Below, piece after piece: positions 7,767-14,445 of a stretch of DNA of 20,008 nucleotides. The position numbers were made by a program, and so were the translations under genes. Where the stretch lies: NCBI GenBank assembly GCA_046496815.1, contig JAWOGN010000047.1, forward strand, positions 1 through 20,008, given 5' to 3'. The notes below the pieces were generated by a model. It was not told the origin of the DNA. It worked only from the letters and a program-made list of their open reading frames with translations, and ran no database searches. Source of the stretch: JAWOGN01 sp046496815 (GTDB lineage Bacteria > Desulfobacterota > DSM-4660 > Desulfatiglandales > Desulfatiglandaceae). Numbering within the stretch: position 1 is the first letter of the stretch; each line of letters opens with the position of its first letter.

Positions 7767-9062
7767 TTAACGGTTGTCACGATTATCGAATACCCGTTTA
7801 CTCTTCCTTTCGGACCTCGGTAATGATCCGTATCCGACCAGTTCAATATTTGCGCTTACCATAATTTGCTTTTTGATTTCCGTCGCAATTTTTTGGGTGA
7901 GTGCCGAGGTCTGTCCGGGATCAACGCCCTCTCCACATTCGATTTTGCATGTCATGTAGTCGCGGCCGTCTTCTTTTCTTTCCAGGATAATTTGAAACTC
8001 GCTGCCGATACCGTCGATACCGGAAAGTACATGATCGATTTGTCCGGGGTAGATATTTACGGCTCGAAATATGATCATGTCATCGGAACGGCCGAGCAAG
8101 CGGTCATGTCTCGGAAGGACGGAACCGCAAGGGCACTTTCCGGCGATCATACGGGTCAAGTCGCGGGTTCGGTAACGAATGAGGGGGGCCGCCTCCTTTT
8201 TTAGGGTGGTCACCACCATCTCTCCCGTTTCCCCCACGGGAACCGGTTTCAGGGTCTCGGGGTCCAGGATTTCCAGAATATAGTAATCGGCCCAGTAATG
8301 TATTCCCGTATGATAGGTGCAGTCCAGACCCGTCCCCGGGCCGTAAAGTTCGGTCATCCCCGGTATATCGAACATATGTTTCACGCCCAGGAGGTCGTGA
8401 ATCCGCTCCCGCATTGCATCGCTGGAGCGTTCCGATCCGAAAATCATTTTTTTAAGGCTTATTTTTTCCTTGATTCCACGCCGGTTCACCTCTTCGGCCA
8501 TTAAAAGCCCCATGGAGGCGGTACAGCACATGACCGTGGTCTGAAAATCAATCAGGAATTCGCACTGCATATCCAAATTTCCGGGACCCGCTGGAATCGC
8601 CATGGCGCCGTATGCCTCGCATCCCATTTGAAAACTGATACCCGCCGTCCAGACACCATAGCCCACGGCAATTTGAACCCGGTCTTCGGGATCCAGCTGA
8701 GCCATTTCATAGCAGCGCGCGAAAAAATGTGTCCAGTCCGCGATATCTTTTTGGGTATAACAAAGGACTTTGCGTTTCCCGGTTGTACCCGAGGATGCGT
8801 GAATGCGCACCACTTTTTCAAACGGCACGGAGAGAAGCGGAAAGGGATATCCTTCTTGGAGATTTTGGGAGGTCGTGAAGGGGAGGTTTTCCAGATCGTC
8901 GAGTGAACGGATGTCTTCCGGGCGGAGCCCCGCATCCGTCAGTAGAGACTTATAGAAAGGCGATCCGTTGTATGCATGCTTTACCGTCCACTGCAACCCG
9001 TTGAGTTGCAGCGCCCGCAATTCTTCCTCTGTTTTCGCCGCAGGCATAAAGGTTTTTTTCAT
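7767..9062 (-). CDS. PaaK-type acyl/aryl-CoA ligase (phenylacetate-CoA ligase family)
   Basis: The 431-residue protein is the usual PaaK length. It has the ATP-binding loop ASSGTTGK (89-96) after PFTTSQNL...YPFPLLSVP, the central FDIPGMTELYGPG segment, a PLIRYRTRD motif, CPCGSVLPRHDRLLGRSDD, and the C-terminal LPRSERKSKRV that carries the adenylation lysine. The family converts a carboxylic acid, CoA and ATP to an acyl-CoA, AMP and diphosphate, usually on aromatic or heteroaromatic acids. I start it at ATG 9062, with GAGGTGA 8 bases upstream; an in-frame GTG at 9074 lacks a good site. Its stop overlaps the ribosome binding site of the Mo-hydroxylase FAD subunit, so ligation and hydroxylation are probably consecutive steps. 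The specific acid cannot be read from the sequence. Confidence 0.93.
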   Translation of the reverse strand: MKKTFMPAAKTEEELRALQLNGLQWTVKHAYNGSPFYKSLLTDAGLRPEDIRSLDDLENLPFTTSQNLQEGYPFPLLSVPFEKVVRIHASSGTTGKRKVLCYTQKDIADWTHFFARCYEMAQLDPEDRVQIAVGYGVWTAGISFQMGCEAYGAMAIPAGPGNLDMQCEFLIDFQTTVMCCTASMGLLMAEEVNRRGIKEKISLKKMIFGSERSSDAMRERIHDLLGVKHMFDIPGMTELYGPGTGLDCTYHTGIHYWADYYILEILDPETLKPVPVGETGEMVVTTLKKEAAPLIRYRTRDLTRMIAGKCPCGSVLPRHDRLLGRSDDMIIFRAVNIYPGQIDHVLSGIDGIGSEFQIILERKEDGRDYMTCKIECGEGVDPGQTSALTQKIATEIKKQIMVSANIELVGYGSLPRSERKSKRVFDNRDNR

Positions 9063-9070
9063 ACGTCCTT

Positions 9071-9077
9071 TCACCTC
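9071..9077 (-). promoter_or_regulatory. Ribosome binding site deciding the CoA ligase start
   Basis: Minus-strand GAGGTGA lies 8 bases before ATG 9062. It overlaps the alternative GTG start at 9074 and so favours the shorter protein. Confidence 0.6.
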
Positions 9078-9122
9078 ATGATAGAAGGTTGCTCCGGATT
9101 ATGATTTGTCCTACGCGTCCAC

Positions 9123-9142
9123 GCTTCACATTGAATTGAAGC
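9123..9142. repeat. Small hairpin in the dctM-ligase gap
   Basis: Perfect 6-base arms GCTTCA / TGAAGC surround an 8-base loop within the 136-base gap between the transporter and the CoA ligase. No T-run follows, so it is not a clear terminator. I see no convincing promoter in the gap. Confidence 0.25.
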
Positions 9143-9198
9143 AGGCTTTTCATTTTCCCGTGGCAGCGGCGCCTTTGAAACCGTATCCGCAACGGTCC

Positions 9199-10503
9199 CT
9201 ATTTCATCATTCCTGGAATAAGCAGGACGATTTGCGGAAAGGCGATCAAAATGACGATACCGATGATGCAGGCCAGCAAGAAAAAGCTTACACTTTTGAA
9301 AATGGTGCCGAGACGGATTTCCGGCGCCAACGCTTTGACGACATAGATGTTGACACCCACCGGTGGTGTGATGGCGCCCATGGTGGTTACCATGGTCAAG
9401 ATAATAGAATACCAAATCGGATCGAAATTCAATGCCATCCCCAAAGGGAAAAAAATGGGGATCGTCAACACCAGGAACCCCAGGGAGTCCATGAAACAGC
9501 CCCCGATGAGATAGATGACCAATATGAATGCTAAGACCACATAGCGCGATACATCCAGGTTCGCTGCGAAGTCGGCAACCATAAAAGGGATCCTTGTGAC
9601 CGCCAGGAAGCGCCCAAAAATGATGGCTCCCGTGACAAGCATAAAGACAAAACAGGATATCTTCAGGGTTTCCCCGATGGAATTGATCAGGCCTTTCAGC
9701 TTGAGCCTGCCAAATGGTACGGTGGCAATAAACGCGAAAAAGACACCCACTGCGCCCGCTTCGGTGGGAGTAAACCATCCGGCATAAAGACCGCCGATGA
9801 CCAAAAGGAATATGGCAGCCGCCTCACTCACTCCCGCAAGAGACTTTATCCGCGCTTTGAGCCCTGCTTTTGGACCTGACGGTCCGAACTCCGGTTTGAT
9901 TCGGCAGAGAACGAAAATGGTGATTGCGAAGAGAATTCCCAGGAGAACGGCAGGCAAGATTCCGCCAAGGAAAAGCTTGACGATTGACTGTTCGGTCTGA
10001 AGCCCGATGACAATCAGAACAACACTGGGCGGCATCACCGTGCCCAAAGTGCCTCCGGTGACAACCGTGCCGGTGCTTAACCGGGTGTCATAATTGTATT
10101 TGGTCATCTGTGGCAAAGCCACAGCTCCCATGGTGGCGGCTGTGGCGGTGTTGGAACCACAAATCGCTGCAAAGAGCTCATCGGCGCCGATGGTCGCGAT
10201 GGCCAGTCCGCCCCTCCAGTGCCCCAACCATTTGTAAGCGGTGTTGTAAAGTCTTTCAGCGATTCCTGAATTGAACGCCAGGTATCCTAAGAACACGAAA
10301 AGCGGCACGACCGTGAGGCCATAGCTGGAGAACGTGCTCCAAATGTCGGCCCCCACCATGGTAATGGCGGCTTTGAATGAAACCACATACCAAAAGCCGC
10401 AGAAACCCACAACCGCCATGGCAATCCCCACCGGCATGCCCAAGAGGAACAAGACAAGCAGGAGGATGATAATGCCGAGAACTCCCACCAAAGTTGGACT
10501 CAC
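9199..10503 (-). CDS. dctM: TRAP transporter large membrane subunit (DctM)
   Basis: The protein has 434 residues from a GTG start at 10503, matching the family's usual length. The true N-terminus is (M)SPTLVGVLGIIILLLVLFLLGMPVG; the open frame further upstream only overlaps dctQ. The start shares a 4-base GTGA overlap with the dctQ stop and has AAGGAGG 7 bases upstream. About a dozen hydrophobic segments are visible, with family motifs such as PLFVFLGYLAFNSGIAERLY, CGSNTATAATMGAVALPQM, GGTLGTVMPPSVVLIVIG and ITPPVGVNIYVVK. DctM forms the sodium-coupled transport channel of the inner membrane with DctQ and receives substrate from DctP. It is the last gene of a complete, canonically ordered TRAP set, pointing to uptake of a carboxylate. 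Confidence 0.95.
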   Translation of the reverse strand: MSPTLVGVLGIIILLLVLFLLGMPVGIAMAVVGFCGFWYVVSFKAAITMVGADIWSTFSSYGLTVVPLFVFLGYLAFNSGIAERLYNTAYKWLGHWRGGLAIATIGADELFAAICGSNTATAATMGAVALPQMTKYNYDTRLSTGTVVTGGTLGTVMPPSVVLIVIGLQTEQSIVKLFLGGILPAVLLGILFAITIFVLCRIKPEFGPSGPKAGLKARIKSLAGVSEAAAIFLLVIGGLYAGWFTPTEAGAVGVFFAFIATVPFGRLKLKGLINSIGETLKISCFVFMLVTGAIIFGRFLAVTRIPFMVADFAANLDVSRYVVLAFILVIYLIGGCFMDSLGFLVLTIPIFFPLGMALNFDPIWYSIILTMVTTMGAITPPVGVNIYVVKALAPEIRLGTIFKSVSFFLLACIIGIVILIAFPQIVLLIPGMMK

Positions 10504-10991
10504 GCCCCGTCCTCCTTTTTGGGGATAATCGACTTTAAGAAGTTCGTTAGAAAAACCAGTGAAAAGACGGCACAGCCCAGGGCGACGCCATACGTGAAGG
10601 GGTAATAAATAATTTTGAGTGTTTCGGTCACTTCCCCTGTCCTCCACAGGGTCGCGGCGTAGCTGGAAATCTGCCATGTCACCAGGGCGAAAAAAATCAT
10701 ACAAAGGAGATTGTTCAAGCCGTTCAGAATCCGTTGTGCTTTTTGCGAAAACCTGAGCACCAGAATATCGACTGAAATATGCCCGCCTTTGATCTGGGTA
10801 TATCCCAGGGCAAAGGCCGTTATAAGAGCCCCAAAGTAACCCATGAGTTCAAAGGTGCCCAGGAGCGGCGTCCATATTCTGCGCAGAAATACATTTGCGC
10901 AGATCATCACCACCATTGCCAGCAAGAAGGTCCCCGCAATCCAGACGAGCAGTTGATTGAGAATACGGTTGAGCTTTTCCAAAAATTCCAT
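10500..10991 (-). CDS. dctQ: TRAP transporter small membrane subunit (DctQ)
   Basis: The 163-residue protein has four predicted membrane segments, at roughly 12-34, 46-65, 88-107 and 128-150. That is the DctQ pattern, and it has typical family wording such as FLRRIW and GGHISVDIL. It forms the membrane complex with DctM. The start at 10991 has AGGA about 8 bases upstream. It lies 83 bases after dctP, a gap that contains a strong hairpin, and ends in a 4-base overlap with dctM. Confidence 0.92.
   Translation of the reverse strand: MEFLEKLNRILNQLLVWIAGTFLLAMVVMICANVFLRRIWTPLLGTFELMGYFGALITAFALGYTQIKGGHISVDILVLRFSQKAQRILNGLNNLLCMIFFALVTWQISSYAATLWRTGEVTETLKIIYYPFTYGVALGCAVFSLVFLTNFLKSIIPKKEDGA
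10511..10517 (-). promoter_or_regulatory. Ribosome binding site for the GTG start of dctM
   Basis: Minus-strand AAGGAGG lies inside the 3' end of dctQ, 7 bases before GTG 10503. It fixes the dctM start and implies translational coupling. Confidence 0.7.
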
Positions 10992-11029
10992 TTCCGGATC
11001 CTGACTGCCGGATGTTTTGTTCCACGTGT

Positions 11030-11065
11030 CTTGCGGATTTCGGCTTAAGGGCTGAAATCCGCAAG
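11030..11065 (-). repeat. Strong intercistronic hairpin between dctP and dctQ
   Basis: Perfect 12-base arms CTTGCGGATTTC (11030-11041) and GAAATCCGCAAG (11054-11065) surround a 12-base loop, starting about 10 bases after the dctP stop. No T-run follows on the minus strand, so it is not a classical terminator. It more likely protects the 3' end of dctP mRNA from exonucleases, allowing more binding protein than membrane subunits, as known for the malE-malF interval. That role is inferred. Confidence 0.65.
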
Positions 11066-11074
11066 TCGAATAGG

Positions 11075-12100
11075 CTAGAATCGCGAGTGATATTCTTTGG
11101 CGACCTTAATATCCTGGAGGATTTTCGTCGCGGGGAGGCCCTTCGCGTTCGCCTCTTCGATCCACTGATCGGTAATGGGTTTGAGGAGTTCGTCCCACCT
11201 TGCAGACTCCTGTGGCGTGAGGGTGGTAATTTCAATGTTGTGATTCTTTTTTGACCACTCGATGGAGTCGTTGACATGGGTGTCCATGTAGTTCCCGGTC
11301 CACCAGGCCTGTTCCACCTGCATATCATCCATCACCTTCTGCACGTCTTTCGGCAGAGAATTCCATTTGTCCATATTCATAACCACGGCAAAAGGGTAAA
11401 TCGGGCCATTCATAATGGTCACGTACTTGCACATTTCCGCATATTTGAAATCCATCAGGGTTTCCAGGGAAGATGCCGCGCCTTTTACCACGCCCTTCTG
11501 AAGGGCCTCCGGGGTTTCGGACTGGGGCATCCCCACCGGCGCCGCACCCAAGGCCTTTAACGCCTGAGCAACGCCTCCCGATGCCCTCAGTTCCAGCCCT
11601 TTCAGGTCCTCCAGGTTTCTGACCGGCTTTTTTGAATAGATGTTGGCGGGTGCGCAGGTGAACATGGTGAGGACCTTTACCTTTGCGAATTCCTCGGGTT
11701 TGTACTTTTCGTAAAGATCCCAAAGTGTGAGGCTGGCCACGGTGGCGTCAGGAAACCCCAAGGGCAAGGCGGTTGCGTTCGTGACGAGGAACCGCCCCGG
11801 CTGATAGGCCATACACAGGCACCCGATGTCCGCCTGCCCTGCAATGACCCCATCCATCATGTTTTTCGCACCGAGTAAGGTTCCCCCGGGGAAGGTGTCT
11901 ATGGCGACTTTCCCTCCCGTACGGCTTTCCACTTCTTTTTTCCACCGCTCCATTTGAACGCATGGAAATGTCGGGGCCGGTGGAAAGTTCGCGTAATTTA
12001 GTTTGATGGGGGCTGCCACGGCCGGCGCTGGAGTCCAGGCAGTTCCAAATAGGGTCGCCAAAAACAGACCCGCCAGCACAACTCCTATGTTTCGTCTCAT
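11075..12100 (-). CDS. dctP: TRAP transporter periplasmic solute-binding protein (DctP)
   Basis: The 341-residue protein starts with a clear Sec signal peptide: MRRN, a hydrophobic core, then PAPAVAA with probable cleavage near residue 29-30. The mature part has the DctP fold signatures, including FPGGTLLGAKNMMDGVIAGQADIG and DLKGLELR with R172, the arginine that in characterised members grips the substrate carboxylate. It continues LGAAPVGMPQSETPEALQKGVVKGA. It captures an organic acid in the periplasm and delivers it to DctQM. An AAGGAGG site precedes the ATG. It is separated from the mutase gene by 106 bases that hold a possible short ORF. The ligand is unknown; the cluster suggests the same acid that the PaaK-type ligase activates. 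Confidence 0.95.
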   Translation of the reverse strand: MRRNIGVVLAGLFLATLFGTAWTPAPAVAAPIKLNYANFPPAPTFPCVQMERWKKEVESRTGGKVAIDTFPGGTLLGAKNMMDGVIAGQADIGCLCMAYQPGRFLVTNATALPLGFPDATVASLTLWDLYEKYKPEEFAKVKVLTMFTCAPANIYSKKPVRNLEDLKGLELRASGGVAQALKALGAAPVGMPQSETPEALQKGVVKGAASSLETLMDFKYAEMCKYVTIMNGPIYPFAVVMNMDKWNSLPKDVQKVMDDMQVEQAWWTGNYMDTHVNDSIEWSKKNHNIEITTLTPQESARWDELLKPITDQWIEEANAKGLPATKILQDIKVAKEYHSRF

Positions 12101-12114
12101 ATCTCGACCTCCTT

Positions 12115-12186
12115 CTATGTTTGCGATGGATTGAATTCCGCTTCCAGTAACCTTCTTCTCACCTCCCTTCTCATTTTTTTTGGCAT
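12115..12186 (-). CDS. Possible 23-residue basic peptide upstream of dctP
   Basis: ATG at 12186 opens 23 codons ending with TAG at 12115-12117. A GGAGGA site lies 8 bases before the ATG, and the AAGGAGG of dctP begins immediately after the stop. The N-terminal half is strongly basic (MPKKMRREVRRRLL). It could be a leader peptide coupling dctP translation to the upstream message. It could also be chance, because the region is purine-rich and such sequence yields Lys/Arg/Glu codons and false ribosome sites. I recognise no family. Confidence 0.25.
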   Translation of the reverse strand: MPKKMRREVRRRLLEAEFNPSQT

Positions 12187-12206
12187 GCGAATGATCCTCC
12201 GGGATT

Positions 12207-13835
12207 CTAAAAAATACCGGGTTCCCGGTACTCGCCGAAAACGTTCCTGAAGACGCCGGCCATTTCCCCGACGGTTGCGTAGCACTTACAACATTCGACC
12301 AGGTAGGGCATGACGTTTTCCGTCGCCTTTGCCGCTTTTTCGAGCGCCTTCAGGGAGTCTTTAACCGCCTTTCCGTCCCGTGTTTGTTTCAGTTCCTTGA
12401 GCTGGGCGATTTGTTTGCGGGCCCATTCCTCATTATATTCGTGAAGTTCCACCTCCATGTCGACACCTTCCGTGTATTTGTTGACGCCGACCTTGGTGAC
12501 GCTTCCCGCCTGGATTTTTTTCTCAAACTCGTAGGCCTGCCTGGCTACCTCTCTCTGCACAAACCCGGAGGAGACCGCCGCTACCATGCCTCCGACTTTT
12601 TCCACCTTTTCCATCTCTTCCAGAATTTTTGCTTCCATTTCCTTTGTCAACGTCTCGATGAAGTAAGACCCGGCCAAAGGATCCACGGTATCCCGGAGGC
12701 CGATTTCGTCCATGAGTATCTGGAAAGTCCTGAGGGATAACAGGGCAGCGCGCTCCGTCGGAATGGTGTAGGCCTCGTCAAATGAGCAGAGTGCCGTGGT
12801 TTGAGCGCCCGACAGGGCAGCGCCCAAGGCATAGTATGCTCCGCGCATAATATTGTTCTCCGGTTGTTGTTTGGTCATGCCGGAGCCTCCTCCGCCGAAA
12901 ATACCGCGCAGAAAAAGTGCTTTTTTGTTCTGTACATCGTATTTTTCCTGAAGGAGTTTTGCCCACAATTTTCGTGCCGCTCGAAACTTCGCAACCGTTT
13001 CCCACAGATTGCCGTAGATGTTCAAATTGAAGGAGAACCTCCCCACGAAGTCCTCGGCCTTGTACCCACGCGCCACCACATTGTCGATATAGGCAAATGC
13101 GATCAGGAACGCATAGGAGATTTCCTGAGCCGGAGTACAGCCGGATTCTCTGATATGATAGCCGGCCACCGACACGGGGTTGCACCGGGGTAGTTCTTTC
13201 ATGGCGTACTCGATGGTATCCCCGATGAGCCGAACCGCCGGCTCCACCGGGTAGATCCAAGCGCCGCGGCCCACAATTTCCTTGAGGATATCATTCTGAG
13301 GCGTCGCCGATATCTCCGTATTCCGGTATCCGAATTTTTCCGCCACCGCCTGATACATGGCGAGCATGACCGAAGCGACGGCATTGATGGTGAGGCCCGT
13401 GCCGATTCGGTTCAGTTGGATGTCCTTAAAGGCGATCTCGAAATCCCTCAAAGAATCAATCGCCATCCCCACGCGCCCCACTTCCCCTTCCGCCATGGGA
13501 TCATCGGAGTCATAGCCCATCTGGGTGGGAAGATCGAAGGCAACATTCAGCCCTGTCTGCCCGTGAGAAATCATCAGTTTGAATCGTTCGTTGGTCTCCG
13601 CCGGGGTGCCGAATCCGGTGTATTGGCGTGTCGTCCAGTTTCGACTTCGGTAGCCCTGGGGATGAAGGCTCCGGGTGAACGGAAATTGTCCCGGTTCGCC
13701 GAGGTCCGTCTCATAATCGAACCCGACACGTTCAAGATCCGCCGGCGTGTATACCGGCTTGATCTCTATGCCTGACTGTAAAATGACTTCTTTGATGGCG
13801 TCTTTCTCATCCTTTATATAGGTCGCTACGCCCAT
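12207..13835 (-). CDS. Methylmalonyl-CoA mutase-like large (TIM-barrel) subunit, divergent
   Basis: The 542-residue protein is the catalytic half of a two-subunit adenosylcobalamin acyl-CoA mutase and lacks a fused B12 domain. It has FPFTRSLHPQGYRSRNWTTR, then RQYTGFGT with Y72, QNDILKEIVGR with R190, and GYHIRESG with H227. These align with Tyr89, Arg207 and His244 of the Propionibacterium enzyme (from memory). Tyr and Arg at these sites indicate a carboxylated acyl-CoA; isobutyryl- and 2-hydroxyisobutyryl-CoA mutases carry other residues there. The normally invariant RFHTQT segment is instead RGIFGG (310-315), and the usual Asn before SYDE is C350, although E354 is kept. It is therefore unlikely to be an ordinary methylmalonyl-CoA mutase. 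A GAGGAG site precedes the ATG. Its partner subunit is encoded 114 bases upstream. No epimerase or MeaB-type chaperone is in view. Confidence 0.9.
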   Translation of the reverse strand: MGVATYIKDEKDAIKEVILQSGIEIKPVYTPADLERVGFDYETDLGEPGQFPFTRSLHPQGYRSRNWTTRQYTGFGTPAETNERFKLMISHGQTGLNVAFDLPTQMGYDSDDPMAEGEVGRVGMAIDSLRDFEIAFKDIQLNRIGTGLTINAVASVMLAMYQAVAEKFGYRNTEISATPQNDILKEIVGRGAWIYPVEPAVRLIGDTIEYAMKELPRCNPVSVAGYHIRESGCTPAQEISYAFLIAFAYIDNVVARGYKAEDFVGRFSFNLNIYGNLWETVAKFRAARKLWAKLLQEKYDVQNKKALFLRGIFGGGGSGMTKQQPENNIMRGAYYALGAALSGAQTTALCSFDEAYTIPTERAALLSLRTFQILMDEIGLRDTVDPLAGSYFIETLTKEMEAKILEEMEKVEKVGGMVAAVSSGFVQREVARQAYEFEKKIQAGSVTKVGVNKYTEGVDMEVELHEYNEEWARKQIAQLKELKQTRDGKAVKDSLKALEKAAKATENVMPYLVECCKCYATVGEMAGVFRNVFGEYREPGIF

Positions 13836-13949
13836 AGCTGTTTCTCCTCAACCGTTTTAAAGCTCATGCATCTACGATCTCACAGCGGTACGACGCACTC
13901 ACTTCCCCGGTTTCCGGTCGCTGGAAAGCGGCGCCCCGTCAAATTCAGG

Positions 13950-14369
13950 TTACATCCCGGGGGACACGGTCTGATTTCGAGCATGCTCCGAAATAAACTT
14001 CACAATTTCATCAAAATGCGTCCCACCGGGGAAGATACCCCTCACACCCAGTTTCTTCAAAACCGGAATGTCTTTGTTCGGGATTACACCTCCCACAACC
14101 ACCAGCTTATCTTCAAGTTCTTCCGCTTTCAGCATTCCCATGAGCTTCCTGCAAATGGGAATGTGTGCCCCGGACATGATCGAAAGGCCCACCACATCCA
14201 CGTCCTCTTGAATTGCCTGATTTACAATACTGGAAACGGTCTGATGGAGACCTGTGTAAATCACTTCCATTCCAGCCTCTTTGAGCGCCAGTGCAATGAC
14301 TTTCGCCCCACGATCATGACCATCCAGCCCGGGTTTGGCCAATAGAACCCTGATTTTTTTATCTGCCAT
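13950..14369 (-). CDS. B12-binding subunit of the acyl-CoA mutase
   Basis: The 139-residue protein is the standalone cobalamin-binding subunit. The base-off/His-on motif D16-G-H18-D-R-G21 supplies the histidine that ligates cobalt. The Rossmann-like strands VDVVGLSIMSGAH and LVVVGGVIPNKD and the loop FPGGTHFDE complete the B12 signature. It assembles with the large subunit encoded next. The small-then-large order with separate genes resembles archaeal methylmalonyl-CoA mutases and the isobutyryl/2-hydroxyisobutyryl-CoA mutases, and differs from the fused Propionibacterium and human proteins. A GGAG site lies about 9 bases before the ATG. A terminator-like hairpin sits upstream, between this gene and the dehydrogenase. 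Confidence 0.95.
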   Translation of the reverse strand: MADKKIRVLLAKPGLDGHDRGAKVIALALKEAGMEVIYTGLHQTVSSIVNQAIQEDVDVVGLSIMSGAHIPICRKLMGMLKAEELEDKLVVVGGVIPNKDIPVLKKLGVRGIFPGGTHFDEIVKFISEHARNQTVSPGM

Positions 14370-14419
14370 GTCGATTTACTCCGCAACCCACTTACCCGCT
14401 TCGAGCGATTGAAGCAAAG

Positions 14420-14439
14420 AAAAAACGGTGCCGAACCGT
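14420..14439 (-). terminator. Terminator-like hairpin after the acyl-CoA dehydrogenase gene
   Basis: On the minus strand ACGGT-TCGGC-ACCGT is followed by TTTTTT, starting about 7 bases after the dehydrogenase stop. The 5-base stem is short for a full intrinsic terminator, so partial termination or attenuation is more likely than a complete stop. It falls at the boundary between the CoA-transferase/ETF/dehydrogenase genes and the mutase genes. Confidence 0.45.
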
Positions 14440-14445
14440 CATTCA

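Noticed and set aside
10504..10704. N-terminal extension of dctM
   Set aside because: It overlaps dctQ in another frame and lacks membrane-protein character. The GTG at 10503 with AAGGAGG gives the expected DctM length.
12207..14369. Assignment as isobutyryl-CoA or 2-hydroxyisobutyryl-CoA mutase from the split-subunit layout
   Set aside because: Those enzymes have Phe or Ile at the Tyr89 position and Gln at the Arg207 position. This protein has Tyr72 and Arg190.
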